Positions 1 to 8,979 are shown, counted from the stretch's first letter. The stretch is DNA of 64,000 nucleotides from Raineyella sp964402325 (GCA_964402325.1 CAYOBI010000001.1:1-64000); one strand, 5' to 3'. A program made the numbers and translations. Notes: a model not told the origin generated them from the letters alone.

Positions 1-125
1 CCATCGACCAGCCCCTCCCTCAACAGCAGTGTTGCTTCGACGGTATGACACTGCCGGCCACCACGAGGGAAATCCGAGCGGTTTCCCCGGAATGGGATGC
101 GCCTACAACAAATCGTTAATCGCTA

Positions 126-140
126 CCGGGCGACGCCCGG
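126..140 (+). other. Short hairpin in the sdaA leader
   Basis: A 6-bp perfect stem (CCGGGC / GCCCGG) with a 3-nt loop ends 14 nt before the chosen ATG of the serine dehydratase gene. The remaining 125 bases upstream show no riboswitch I recognise. The hairpin sits just 5' of the weak AGGTG ribosome site and could affect initiation, but this is speculation. Confidence 0.3.
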
Positions 141-154
141 CGATAGGTGCTGCC

Positions 155-1534
155 ATGACTCTGAGTGCGTTGGATCTTTTCTCCATCGGAATAGGTCCGT
201 CCTCCTCCCACACGGTCGGTCCGATGCGTGCCGCCACGATGTTCGTCCGCGAGCTGGATGCTGCCGGCCACACCGACCAGGTCCAGCGCGTCTGCGCCGA
301 ACTGTTCGGCTCGCTGGCGCTGACCGGGCGCGGCCACGGCTCGGACAAGGCGGTGATCCTCGGGCTGCTCGGCGAGGACCCGGCGACCGTCGACACCACC
401 ACCACCGACGCCCGCGTCGACGAGGTGAGCCGGCGCGGCGTGCTGGCCCTGGGTGGGCTGCGCCCGATCAACTTCGAGCGCTTCCGTGACCTGGTCATGC
501 ACCTGCGCCGTGCACTGCCGGGGCACCCGAACGGCATGTCGTTCGTGGCCTTCGGTGCCGATGAGGCGGTGCTGCTGGAGCGCGTCTACTACTCGGTCGG
601 GGGTGGCTTCGTCGTCGATGCCGACGCCGTTGCGGAAGACCGTTGGCTCACCGACGACGACGTGCAGCTGCGTTACCCGTTCACCACCGGCGGGGAGCTG
701 CTGGAGATCTGCGCCCGCGAAGGACTGTCGATCAGCGACGTGATGCTGGCCAACGAGGCCGCGTGGCGTCCCGAGGCCGAGACCCGGGCCCGGCTGCTGG
801 AGATCTGGGCGGTGATGCAGGAATGCGTCACCAACGGCTGCCACCGGACCGAGACCGTGCTGCCCGGCGGCCTCGGCGTACGACGTCGCGCACCTCGACT
901 GCTGGCCGAGCTGGAGGCCGAGGGCGAGACCACCGACCCGCTGCGCGCAATGGACTGGGTCAACCTCTACGCCCTGGCGGTCAACGAGGAGAACGCGTCG
1001 GGCGGACGCGTCGTGACCGCCCCCACCAACGGGGCCGCCGGCATCATCCCGGCCGTCCTGCACTACTACCGAACCTTCGTCCCCGGCGCCAGCGAGGAGG
1101 GGGTGATCCGCTTCCTGCTCACCGCCGCCGCGGTCGGCATCCTGTTCAAGACCAACGCATCCATCTCGGGGGCCGAGGTCGGCTGCCAGGGCGAGGTCGG
1201 GTCCGCCTGCTCGATGGCGGCCGCCGGCCTGTGCGAGGTGCTCGGCGGTACTCCCGCCCAGGTGGAGAACGCCGCCGAGATTGGCATCGAGCACAACCTC
1301 GGCCTGACCTGCGACCCCGTCGGCGGCCTGGTCCAGGTGCCCTGCATCGAGCGGAATGCCGTTGCCAGCGTCAAGGCGATCAACGCCGCCCGGATCAGCC
1401 GCCGCGGCGACGGAGAGCACCAGATCTCCCTGGACGCGGCCGTCCTGACGATGCGCGTCACCGGAGCCGACATGAAGACCGAGTACAAGGAGACCTCCCA
1501 GGGCGGCCTTGCCGTCAGCTACACGGAGTGCTGA
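155..1534 (+). CDS. sdaA: L-serine ammonia-lyase (serine dehydratase), single-chain iron-sulfur type
   Basis: Deaminates L-serine to pyruvate and ammonia in the cytoplasm. The 459-residue protein carries the N-terminal beta-type domain (SSSHTVGPMRAA near residue 20) and the C-terminal catalytic domain. Candidate [4Fe-4S] ligands are Cys344, Cys386 and Cys397; from memory these match the cluster cysteines of the Legionella enzyme within one residue. Cys352 is an extra nearby cysteine. The frame is open from position 29, but family similarity begins at MTLSALDLF, so the ATG at 155 is preferred. A serine transporter gene follows after 53 bp, suggesting one operon for serine uptake and breakdown. 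Family assignment is secure. Confidence 0.95.
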   Translation: MTLSALDLFSIGIGPSSSHTVGPMRAATMFVRELDAAGHTDQVQRVCAELFGSLALTGRGHGSDKAVILGLLGEDPATVDTTTTDARVDEVSRRGVLALGGLRPINFERFRDLVMHLRRALPGHPNGMSFVAFGADEAVLLERVYYSVGGGFVVDADAVAEDRWLTDDDVQLRYPFTTGGELLEICAREGLSISDVMLANEAAWRPEAETRARLLEIWAVMQECVTNGCHRTETVLPGGLGVRRRAPRLLAELEAEGETTDPLRAMDWVNLYALAVNEENASGGRVVTAPTNGAAGIIPAVLHYYRTFVPGASEEGVIRFLLTAAAVGILFKTNASISGAEVGCQGEVGSACSMAAAGLCEVLGGTPAQVENAAEIGIEHNLGLTCDPVGGLVQVPCIERNAVASVKAINAARISRRGDGEHQISLDAAVLTMRVTGADMKTEYKETSQGGLAVSYTEC

Positions 1535-1587
1535 TCTCCTCCCTCACCCGACCCCATCCCCTATCCGCAGTAGTTCCCGAACACCCC

Positions 1588-2907
1588 ATGGAGACAACGT
1601 TGTCGACGATCGAAGCCACCCCGAAGCCCCCGCAGACCACCCACCGGACCGAGGGCTCCCCCGCGACCAGCGACCCGCTGGCGTGGAAGAAGTTCGACAC
1701 CGGCTGGATGACCAGCCTGTTCGGCACCGCCATCGGCGCCGGGATCCTCTTCCTGCCCATCAACGCGGGTGCCGGCGGCCTGTGGCCACTGCTGATCGTC
1801 ACGGTGCTGATCGGCCCGATGACCTACCTCGCGCACCGGGCACTGTCGCGGATGGTGTGCGCCTCTCGCCGTCCCGGTGACGACATCACTGTCGTCGTCC
1901 GTGACTTCTTCGGCGAAGCGGCCGGCAAGGTCGTCACCCTGTTCTACTTCGCGGCGATCTTCCCCATCGTCCTGATCTACGGCATCGGCATCACCAACAC
2001 CGTCGACAGCCTGATCGTGAACCAGCTCGGCCTGCAGTCACCGCCCCGCTGGCTGCTGTCAGGCATCCTGATCGCCCTGATGATGCTGGTGATGGTCGCC
2101 GGCCAGCGCCTGATGCTGGTCGTCACCGAATGGCTGGTCTACCCCCTCATCCTGATGCTCGCCGGCATCACGCTCTACCTCATCCCCAGCTGGAAGTTCG
2201 ACGCCTCGATGCTGCAGGCGCCCGCGGCAGGCGAACTCGCCCTGTCGGTCTGGATCGTCATCCCGGTGCTGGTCTTCGCCTTCAACCACTCCCCCGCGAT
2301 CTCCCAGTTCTCCCTGGCGATGAAGAACCAGTACGGCGTCCACGCTTCCGACAAGGCCTCCCGGATCCTCAAGCGCACCACCGTCCTGCTCGTACTGTTC
2401 GCGATGGGCTTCGTGTGGTCCAGTGTCCTCAGCCTGGGCCCGGAGGGTCTTGCCGCAGCGCGCGAGGCCAACCTGCCGGTGCTGTCATACGTCGCGAACG
2501 TCCAGGGCACCCCGTTCATCGCCTACCTCGGCCCCGCCGTGGCCATCGCAGCGATCGGCTCCTCCTTCTTCGGGCACTACCTGGGCGCTGCCGAGGGACT
2601 GGCCGGAATCGTCCGGGGCTTCGTCGACCGGGACGGCTCCCGGATCGGTGACCGTACGCTGCGGATCGCGATCGCGGTCTTCATCTTCCTGGCCACCTGG
2701 CTCGCGGCCGTGATGAACCCCAGCATCCTGTCGCTGATCGAGTCGCTGGCCGGTCCCGTCATCGCGATCGTGCTGTTCCTGATGCCGATGTACGCAATCC
2801 ACAAGGTGCCCGCGCTGGCCGCCTACCGTGGCCGGATCAGCAACGTGTTCGTGGTGGTCGCCGGTCTGGTCGCCGTGGGAGGGATCCTGCTCAGCCTCCT
2901 CCGCTGA
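1588..2907 (+). CDS. HAAAP-family serine/amino-acid transporter (SdaC-like)
   Basis: A 439-residue inner-membrane carrier with about eleven hydrophobic segments. It has a hydrophilic N-terminal tail of about 35 residues, then the GWMTSLFGTAIGAGILFLP segment typical of the hydroxy/aromatic amino acid permease family. Its position 53 bp after sdaA suggests it imports serine by proton symport for deamination. The start is ATG 1588; the longer open frame upstream only shadows sdaA. A stem-loop follows the stop. Substrate is inferred from context. Confidence 0.88.
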   Translation: METTLSTIEATPKPPQTTHRTEGSPATSDPLAWKKFDTGWMTSLFGTAIGAGILFLPINAGAGGLWPLLIVTVLIGPMTYLAHRALSRMVCASRRPGDDITVVVRDFFGEAAGKVVTLFYFAAIFPIVLIYGIGITNTVDSLIVNQLGLQSPPRWLLSGILIALMMLVMVAGQRLMLVVTEWLVYPLILMLAGITLYLIPSWKFDASMLQAPAAGELALSVWIVIPVLVFAFNHSPAISQFSLAMKNQYGVHASDKASRILKRTTVLLVLFAMGFVWSSVLSLGPEGLAAAREANLPVLSYVANVQGTPFIAYLGPAVAIAAIGSSFFGHYLGAAEGLAGIVRGFVDRDGSRIGDRTLRIAIAVFIFLATWLAAVMNPSILSLIESLAGPVIAIVLFLMPMYAIHKVPALAAYRGRISNVFVVVAGLVAVGGILLSLLR

Positions 2908-2938
2908 CCGTGAACGCGGGGAGGGCGGGTATGCCTGT

Positions 2939-2976
2939 CCGGGCTCGAGGTGCTGGATGACCGCCCTCGAGCCCGG
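2939..2976 (+). terminator. Stem-loop after the serine transporter gene
   Basis: A 12-bp perfect inverted repeat (CCGGGCTCGAGG / CCTCGAGCCCGG) with a 14-nt loop lies 31 bp after the stop codon. There is no clear T-tract, as is common for actinobacterial terminators. Confidence 0.6.
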
Positions 2977-3049
2977 CCGCCGTCGCCTGGACGTACCCGG
3001 TTCCACGGGCAACTCCGCGACCGGTGAAACGGTGGCTAGAGTCGGAACC

Positions 3050-3724
3050 ATGCACGGCAGTGATCTCGACGCCCTTCGCCGACGCGTGCTGGCAGCATCC
3101 CTCCGTCCGGCGTGGGTCGACGCGGTGATCGCCGTGGGCTTCGGCCTGTCGCTGGGGGTGCTGTCGGCCCAGGTCCTTTGGAGCTGGGCCCTCGGGGCCG
3201 TTCTGCTGGTCGCGTCGATCGTCCTTTCCGTCGGCCTCACCAGGTCCTTTGCCACGCGGCGGGACGAGCCCGGCTCCGGTCTGGCCGACCGGCGCTCCGC
3301 ACTGGTGTTCCTGGCCATGTTCGCCGCCGTGTACCTGCTGGGAATGCTGGACGGGCCGCGCGGCTGGCAGCCTGAGTGGATGCTGGCGTACGCCATGGCG
3401 CTCTCCGCGGTCGGTTACGCCTATTTGCGGCTGGTCGAGCGCTTCACCGTGGATCGGCTGGCTCGTTCGGGTAGCCCGGCGGGGTCGGTGGAAGAGGATG
3501 AGGTCCGCGGGGCGTTGTACGAGAGTCTTTACCAGGTCGCTGCGCTGGAACGAGACGTCCTGGTGCGCGGGCTGGGCGTGCCCGAGGCCGCGCTGGACCA
3601 GCACCTTTCCGAGCTGGAGGCGGCCGGCCACCTCCGGGTGCAGCGCCGCGGCCATGGGCACCGGGAACGCACGTGGCTGTCACTGACAGTGCCGGGGCGA
3701 CAGGCCACGACCGCTGGTCGTTGA
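3050..3724 (+). CDS. Membrane protein with C-terminal winged-helix domain
   Basis: A 224-residue protein of unusual architecture. Four predicted membrane segments (about residues 21-42, 46-65, 84-100 and 110-128) precede a soluble C-terminal domain (about 150-215). The latter reads like a winged helix of the MarR/ArsR type: a helix pair LYESLYQVAALERDVLVRGLGV, a recognition helix PEAALDQHLSELEAAGHL, then a basic wing (VQRRGHGHRERTW). This suggests a membrane-tethered DNA-binding regulator, possibly sensing the envelope. The ATG at 3050 begins the recognisable protein. A strong stem-loop lies between it and the convergent ABC operon. No target is known. Confidence 0.7.
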   Translation: MHGSDLDALRRRVLAASLRPAWVDAVIAVGFGLSLGVLSAQVLWSWALGAVLLVASIVLSVGLTRSFATRRDEPGSGLADRRSALVFLAMFAAVYLLGMLDGPRGWQPEWMLAYAMALSAVGYAYLRLVERFTVDRLARSGSPAGSVEEDEVRGALYESLYQVAALERDVLVRGLGVPEAALDQHLSELEAAGHLRVQRRGHGHRERTWLSLTVPGRQATTAGR

Positions 3725-3731
3725 GCCGGCC

Positions 3732-3774
3732 CAGTGCCGGATTCCCACCGTCTGGCGTAGGGAATCCGGCACTG
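3732..3774. terminator. Bidirectional terminator between convergent genes
   Basis: A 15-bp perfect inverted repeat (CAGTGCCGGATTCCC and its complement) with a 13-nt loop fills the gap between the winged-helix gene and the convergent ABC permease gene. Confidence 0.8.
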
Positions 3775-3783
3775 GATTCCCGT

Positions 3784-4572
3784 TCACTCCCAGCGGAACG
3801 TCCGCACCGCCACCACCGCACACACGGCGGTCCAGACCACCAGTACCGCGTACGGCAGCCACTGCTGGGGGGCGCCGAGTGTGGCGGTGAGCATGGCATC
3901 GGCCGCCGCGCCCCCGGGGGTGAGGTTCGAGGCGGTCAGCAACCAGTCCGGGAACCCTGACCGGGGAAACCACAGGCCCGACGCCGCCCACATCACTGCC
4001 GCGACCGCATTGCCGACCCCGGCAGCCGCCCCGGCGCTCGGCACCAGGGCGGCCAGCAGGGCGCCCATCGCGACGAACGCCAGGGTCGACAGCGTCGTGG
4101 CCAGGGCGAACCAGGCCAGACCGACCGGCAGGGCGGCGCCGAACAGCGCCGGGATGGCCACGATCAGGGCGGCCTCGACCAGCCCGATCAGGGTGATCAG
4201 CGTGAACAGGGCAGCCAGCAGCGTGGCGGGCGAGGTCGGCGTGGTCCGCAGCCGTCGCAGCACCCCCAGCTGGCGATAGCCACCGAGGATCCCCGGCATC
4301 ACCGTCAGCCCGACCACCGAGGTGGCGAACAGCACCAGGACGGGGACGTAGGTCTGCACGACGGAGAACCCGCCCATCGTCGCATTCGGCTGCCGGGCCG
4401 CCGGGATCGCTGACATCACGATGATCCCGAGCAGCGGCAGCAGCGCCCCGAAGATCAGCGCCGCCGGCTCGCGCACCAGCAGTCGTGCCTCGTTGGCGAG
4501 ATGGGCCCGGAACACCCGGCCCTGCGGTACCGTGGCCGGCACCGTCGTGCTGGCCGTGGTGAACGTCGTCAT
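3784..4572 (-). CDS. ABC-2 type exporter permease
   Basis: A 262-residue integral membrane protein with about six hydrophobic segments. It has the ABC-2 fold order: a cytoplasmic N-terminal tail, LLVREPAALIFGALLPLLGIIVM, then LGVLRRLRTTP between the second and third segments, and a final VVWTAVCAVVAVRTF helix. It pairs with the upstream ATPase, whose stop overlaps its ATG by 4 bp (ATGA), implying translational coupling. The size and motif resemble DrrB-like drug or lipid exporters. The substrate is unknown. Confidence 0.88.
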   Translation of the reverse strand: MTTFTTASTTVPATVPQGRVFRAHLANEARLLVREPAALIFGALLPLLGIIVMSAIPAARQPNATMGGFSVVQTYVPVLVLFATSVVGLTVMPGILGGYRQLGVLRRLRTTPTSPATLLAALFTLITLIGLVEAALIVAIPALFGAALPVGLAWFALATTLSTLAFVAMGALLAALVPSAGAAAGVGNAVAAVMWAASGLWFPRSGFPDWLLTASNLTPGGAAADAMLTATLGAPQQWLPYAVLVVWTAVCAVVAVRTFRWE

Positions 4573-5489
4573 GCGAGCCCTCCTTCTTTCTGGGTCGGAT
4601 CGTCGGTGAGCAGGATGAACGCGTCGTCCAGTGACGGGGACTCGACGCGCAGTTGGCGCAGGGTGACCCCGGCAGAGGACACGGCGGCGATCACGGCCTG
4701 GGTGGAGTCGGCGCCGCCGGTAACCACGGTCCGGCCCCGCTCCTGTCGGACGCTGCTCACCCCGGGGACGGCCAGCAGCATGGCCTCCGTGACCGCCGGG
4801 TCGTACGTGAAGGACGTGTGCTGGCTGCCGACCGATGCCGCGACGGACTCCGGGGTCCCCTCGGCGATCACGGTGCCGCGGCTGATGACGACGACCCGGT
4901 CACAGAGGTACTGGGCCTCCTCCATGAAGTGGGTGACGAGCACCATGGTGACACCGTCCCGGCGCAACGTCTCCAGGTAGGCCCAGATGTCGCGACGGGC
5001 CGCGGGATCCAGGCCGGTTGTCAGCTCGTCGAGGAACGCGATCCGCGGCCTTCCCACCAGTGCCAGGGCGACCGAAAGGCGTTGCTGCTGGCCGCCGGAC
5101 AGGTTCGCGAACCGGGTCGCCTTGTGCCCGAGCAGGTCGAAGCGCTCCAGCAGCTCGTCGGTGGGCTGCGGGTCGGGGTAGAAGGCGGCGTACAGGTCGA
5201 GGATCTCCCCCACCCGGACCTTGGCGGGCAACCGGCACTGCTGCAGCTGCATGCCGAGGAGCTGCCGCAGGGCCGGCGGGCCGGTGGCCGGGTCCATCCC
5301 TGCGACGCTGACCGTCCCCGCGTCCCGGGTACGAAGCCCGCCAATACACTCCACCGCGGTGGTCTTGCCCGAGCCGTTCGGTCCGAGGATCCCGAGGATC
5401 TCCCCCTCGGCCACGTCCAGGTCGATGCCACGCAGGACGTGGCGGTCGCCGTACGACTTCTCCAACCCGCGGACCTCGATGATTGCCAT
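4569..5489 (-). CDS. ABC exporter ATP-binding protein (DrrA-like)
   Basis: A 306-residue ATPase that energises the adjacent ABC-2 permease. Visible motifs are Walker A GPNGSGKTT (about residues 38-46), signature LSGGQQQR, Walker B IAFLDELTTGLDP and the switch histidine in VTHF. Walker B has Leu where most relatives have Pro after Glu, a minor deviation. About 80 C-terminal residues form the usual accessory domain of CcmA/DrrA-type ATPases. The ATG at 5489 follows a GGGGG Shine-Dalgarno. The frame runs open far upstream only as a shadow of the divergent gene. Confidence 0.9.
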   Translation of the reverse strand: MAIIEVRGLEKSYGDRHVLRGIDLDVAEGEILGILGPNGSGKTTAVECIGGLRTRDAGTVSVAGMDPATGPPALRQLLGMQLQQCRLPAKVRVGEILDLYAAFYPDPQPTDELLERFDLLGHKATRFANLSGGQQQRLSVALALVGRPRIAFLDELTTGLDPAARRDIWAYLETLRRDGVTMVLVTHFMEEAQYLCDRVVVISRGTVIAEGTPESVAASVGSQHTSFTYDPAVTEAMLLAVPGVSSVRQERGRTVVTGGADSTQAVIAAVSSAGVTLRQLRVESPSLDDAFILLTDDPTQKEGGLA

Positions 5490-5588
5490 GACCCCCACTA
5501 TCGTCCCGCGTCGGGTCAGCTCGCCGCGAACACCCGCGGCTGGGCGGTACGTTGGGCGTGTCGATCCCCGAGCCGGAGGGAGGACGGG

Positions 5589-6785
5589 ATGCCCGTACGC
5601 CACATCCCCGACGCCGAACGCCGCTCGCGGCTCGCCACCCGACAGGGACTGCACCCCAACCACCGCGCGGCCGACGTACTCGCCGCCACCCGGGCGATGA
5701 CCGTGTTGCACGCCACCGAGGCCGCCACCGTGTACCTGTCGCTGTTCGCACGGGTCGCCGATGCAGGACCCCGCGAGATCGACGCGGCACTGTACGACGA
5801 ACGGTCCCTGGTCAAGCAGCTCGCGATGCGCCGCACCCTGTTCGTCTTCCCCCGCGAGCTGCTGCCGGCAGCGCTGGGCAGCGCCTCGGCGCGGGTCGCC
5901 GCGGAGCAGCGCCGGATCATCGCTCGCGACGCCGAGCGGCACGGCGTCGCAGCCGATGGGCAGGCATGGTTGACGGCCGCCTGTGCTGCGGTGCTCGCGC
6001 GGCTGGCCGGAGCAGAGCCGCTGTCGGCCCGGCAACTGCGCGAGGAGTTGCCCGAGCTGACTGGCACGTTCACCGTCGACCTCGACAAGAAGTACGGGGG
6101 AACGTTCCAGCTCGCCCCGCGGGTGCTGACCCTGCTGGGTGCCGAGGGCCGGATCGTCCGGGGCCCGAACGCCGGCCACTGGCGTACGTCACGCCCCACC
6201 TGGACACTGATGGCGGACTGGCTCGGCGAGCAGCCGGTCCCGCTCCCAGCCGAGGAGGGTTACGCCGAGCTGGCACGGCGCTGGCTGGCCACCTTCGGCC
6301 CGGGCACGCTGGAGGACCTGCAGTGGTGGCTCGGCTCCACCAAGACCGCGGCCCGTCATGCCCTCGCCGGTGGGGGCGCGGTGCAGGTGGGCCTGGATCA
6401 TGGGCGTACGGGCTGGGTGCTGCCCGAGAACCTGGAGCCGGTAGGCGAGGTCGAGCCGTGGGCAGCGCTGCTGCCGACGCTGGACCCGACCACGATGGGC
6501 TGGAAGCACCGGGAGTTCTACCTGGACCCCGCCCACGTACGGTATCTGTTCGACACCAACGGCAATGCCGGCACCACGGCCTGGTGGGACGGCCGGATCG
6601 TCGGCGCCTGGGTGCAGGATCCGGACGGGGTCGTCGACGTCGTGGTCCTGCCCGGGGTGGACATCGGCCGCGAGGGGCGGGCGGCACTCAATGCCGAGGC
6701 CACCCGCCTGACCGAATGGCTGGACGGCGTGGTGATCACCAGCGTCTACTCCTCCCAGTTGGTGAAGGGGGTCCCGCTGCCCTGA
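5589..6785 (+). CDS. Winged-helix DNA-binding protein, AlkZ/YcaQ (HTH_42) superfamily
   Basis: A 398-residue soluble protein whose layout fits the HTH_42 superfamily of tandem winged-helix proteins, which includes the DNA glycosylases AlkZ and YcaQ. Support includes an N-terminal LAARQGL-like segment, the DLQWWLG region near residue 240, and a C-terminal WDGRIVGAWVQDPDG beta motif. I could not place the catalytic QxQ motif with confidence, so glycosylase activity is unproven. It starts at ATG 5589 after a GGAGGGAGGAC ribosome site and is divergent from the ABC operon with about 100 bp between. Confidence 0.75.
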   Translation: MPVRHIPDAERRSRLATRQGLHPNHRAADVLAATRAMTVLHATEAATVYLSLFARVADAGPREIDAALYDERSLVKQLAMRRTLFVFPRELLPAALGSASARVAAEQRRIIARDAERHGVAADGQAWLTAACAAVLARLAGAEPLSARQLREELPELTGTFTVDLDKKYGGTFQLAPRVLTLLGAEGRIVRGPNAGHWRTSRPTWTLMADWLGEQPVPLPAEEGYAELARRWLATFGPGTLEDLQWWLGSTKTAARHALAGGGAVQVGLDHGRTGWVLPENLEPVGEVEPWAALLPTLDPTTMGWKHREFYLDPAHVRYLFDTNGNAGTTAWWDGRIVGAWVQDPDGVVDVVVLPGVDIGREGRAALNAEATRLTEWLDGVVITSVYSSQLVKGVPLP

Positions 6786-6819
6786 GTGACGCGCGGCTCC
6801 TGGCCATTCCCTGAAAAAA

Positions 6820-6899
6820 ATCCATAGCTTTGCCCTATGCAACGCCGACGTCGTGGCTCCGCAAGCATCATCGGCCTTCCATAGGGCAAAGCTATGGAT
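6820..6899. repeat. 20-bp perfect inverted repeat with 40-nt spacer
   Basis: Arms at 6820-6839 and 6880-6899 are exact inverse copies, AT-rich compared with the surrounding DNA. Each arm is also an imperfect palindrome (CATAG-N7-CTATG). The left arm is preceded by seven A residues. The element lies between the AlkZ-like gene and the 3' end of a truncated MFS gene that runs toward it. It could be a bidirectional terminator, a paired operator or the remnant of a small mobile element; no transposase is nearby. Confidence 0.75.
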
Positions 6900-6921
6900 A
6901 CTTCATCGAGAGACGACGTCC

Positions 6922-7500
6922 TCAGCGCCCGGTCCCCTGCTCCTCGCTCCGCTTCACCCTCACGTGCGCGACCGCCGCCAGGATGGCGCCGGCGGCCAGC
7001 AGCGGACCCGCGAAGGCGCCGAGCTGGTCCAGCGCCTTGTGCACCCCGAAGCCCCGCCCCCGACCGACGGCTCCCGCCGCGTAGGCCAGCAGGGCGGACT
7101 TGGACGGGGAGCGGATGGCCTTGCCGGCGCGTTCGGCCAGAATCATCGCCGCCCCGAAGATCAGGCCGAGCCCACCGACCCGCGGTGCGAGGAACAGCAG
7201 CGGGACGCAGACCGCGGTCAGGCCGTAGCCGGCCAGGGTGAACGACCAGTGCGCGCCGCGGCGGTCGGCGATCGGGCCGGCGAAGAGCCGCAGCACCAGG
7301 GCCATCGCCTCCCCCGCCCCGGAGACCAGCCCGACGATGGCCGTCGATGCGCCGAGCGCCAGCAGGGCCGGGCCGTAGAGCGAGCGGGCACCCTCGTAGA
7401 CCATGTCAGCGAACAGGCTCACCAGTCCGAAGGCGAAGACCACCCGCCACGCCGACGGGTGGCCTGCCAGGCGGTCACCCAAGTCGCTCCGCTGCCTCAC
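6922..7500 (-). pseudogene. Truncated MFS transporter (N-terminal half only)
   Basis: A 192-residue frame with a GTG start matches only the first half of a major facilitator protein. It has segments 1-5, the loop-2/3 motif GPIADRRGAHW, and RAGKAIRSPSKSALL in the segment 4/5 region. It stops in the sixth segment, in a charged tail (VKRSEEQGTGR), where a full protein would be about 400 residues or more. The missing half would lie where the 20-bp inverted repeat and the next gene now sit. A functional half-transporter is unlikely. Its own promoter region is shared with the divergent gene at 7579. Confidence 0.75.
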
Positions 7501-7578
7501 CGTACGAGCCTATGCCTGTCGGGTCCTCCATCCGGCCGTCGACCGGAGGGTCCGTCCGATCCTGCAAGGATGGAGCAC

Positions 7579-8904
7579 ATGGGCGAACACGAGTTGCTGC
7601 TCCGGCACGCCGAGCGCTGGGCCGCAGAGCATGATCGGGGGTTCGATCGATCCCTGGTGGAACTGGTCCTCGACCTGAGGTCCACCCATGACGACCGCGC
7701 TGCCAACCTGTGGCCTGCCGGCAGCGTCGCGGACCTGATGCTGCACCGCTGGCCCTCCCATGGCCCGGTCGAGGCGCCCGACGCGGACCTGATGGTTGAC
7801 AGCCTCGACACGTTCTGGCGCTTTCTGCGCTCCACCGGCCGGATGGCCGGAGCCTCGGCCGAACCGGCCCAGCTCCGCAAGGAGGCGAGGAAGGCCGCGA
7901 AGCAGATGCCGGAGGCGTGCGCGGACGCTTCGCGGTACGGAGTGGCGAAGTCACTGGTGGGTTTCGGGGGCGAGATCGGCCTGTCGCTGGACGATGTGGA
8001 CGGCATCGACGAGGCAAACGCTCGCATGCAGCAGATCGTCGAGGCCTGGAATGCGCTGCCCATCGAGGAGCGCCGCCGCCGCAGCGGCGAGGAGATGGGG
8101 CTGCCGGGTCTGGCCGATGGGCTGGACGTCGACATGGACCCCGATGCGTCGAAGCCCAACGACCCGTCGGTCTCCGCACCGTTCGCACGGTCCTCACCGT
8201 TCGTCGCCAAGGTGCTGGAGCTGGCGGCATGGGTCGGCCAGGGCCGCGAGGTGACCGCCACCCAGTTGCTGCGGCCGGCCGTCGGCCGGGAAGCGTACGC
8301 AGCGCTGGACCTGTGGTCCTGGGAGTTGCGCCACGACGGGTACCTCGCCGAGGCGGTGAAGGATCCGGCGTTCGACGTGGAGCGGTTCCGGGCCGGCGCC
8401 CTGAAGTGGCGATCGTCCGGGGACTGCTTCGCGCTGGACCGGCTGTGGTACCCGGCCCTGATGAGCAACCTGGTGACGATCAGCGGCAAGAAGGCCGTCC
8501 ACGACCCGGTGCTGGTGCCATCCTCCGATGAGGAATGGGTGCACCTGACCCTCGAGCTGTTGCTGCTCCTGACCTTCCGGACGCAGGCCGTGGCGGGGGT
8601 GACGGCGCTGGTCCATCTGCTCGCACACCTCCAGCCGGACTTCGACGGCGGTCCCCACACCCTCGACGAGCTGCAGGAAGCGTGGTGGGAGAGCCCTGCG
8701 AACGAGCGGGCGGACTACCTGGCCCAGCACGCCTGGGGCCGGGAGGTCAGTGACCTGCAGCTGGCGGGCTGTGTGGAGCAGTACGAGGACTGTGGCCTGT
8801 GGACCCACCAGGGCGACCGGCTGGTCGCCACTCCGCTGTCCTGGGACTTCCTGGTTGTCCTGATCAGCGCCGTGGACACCGGCGTGTTCGATCTCGAGGA
8901 CTGA
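7579..8904 (+). CDS. Hypothetical protein, 441 residues
   Basis: I do not recognise this family. The predicted protein is soluble, acidic and helix-rich, with no signal peptide or membrane segment. Three parts can be seen: an N-terminal region (about 1-130) with MGEHELLLRHAERWAAEHD; a charged linker (about 180-215) rich in Asp and Pro; and a C-terminal region with WSWELRHDGYLAEAV and ELLLLLTFRTQAV. Starts at 7570 and 7579 are possible; AAGGA sits 8 nt before ATG 7579, which favours that one. It stands alone between the broken MFS gene and a stem-loop. Confidence 0.75.
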   Translation: MGEHELLLRHAERWAAEHDRGFDRSLVELVLDLRSTHDDRAANLWPAGSVADLMLHRWPSHGPVEAPDADLMVDSLDTFWRFLRSTGRMAGASAEPAQLRKEARKAAKQMPEACADASRYGVAKSLVGFGGEIGLSLDDVDGIDEANARMQQIVEAWNALPIEERRRRSGEEMGLPGLADGLDVDMDPDASKPNDPSVSAPFARSSPFVAKVLELAAWVGQGREVTATQLLRPAVGREAYAALDLWSWELRHDGYLAEAVKDPAFDVERFRAGALKWRSSGDCFALDRLWYPALMSNLVTISGKKAVHDPVLVPSSDEEWVHLTLELLLLLTFRTQAVAGVTALVHLLAHLQPDFDGGPHTLDELQEAWWESPANERADYLAQHAWGREVSDLQLAGCVEQYEDCGLWTHQGDRLVATPLSWDFLVVLISAVDTGVFDLED

Positions 8905-8913
8905 GGGCCCGTT

Positions 8914-8959
8914 CCACTGGTGGATTGTCGGGTGAAGACGCCGGACAATCCACCACTGG
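8914..8959. terminator. Stem-loop between convergent genes
   Basis: A 16-bp inverted repeat with one mismatch (arms 8914-8929 and 8944-8959, loop 14 nt) separates the 441-residue hypothetical gene from the convergent glutaminase gene. Confidence 0.75.
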
Positions 8960-8979
8960 GCTGACCTCGGCAGCGCCGC

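Noticed and set aside
29..154. An N-terminal extension of the serine dehydratase from the ATG at 29
   Set aside because: The 42 extra residues have no family similarity and the ATG at 155 fits the family length.
1..154. A glycine or other riboswitch before the serine genes
   Set aside because: No conserved riboswitch core was visible; only a short hairpin.
5589..6785. Confident naming as a DNA glycosylase AlkZ
   Set aside because: The catalytic QxQ motif could not be located with certainty, so only the superfamily is given.
6820..6899. Terminal inverted repeats of an insertion sequence
   Set aside because: The arms are only 40 bp apart, no transposase is present and I could not see target-site duplications.
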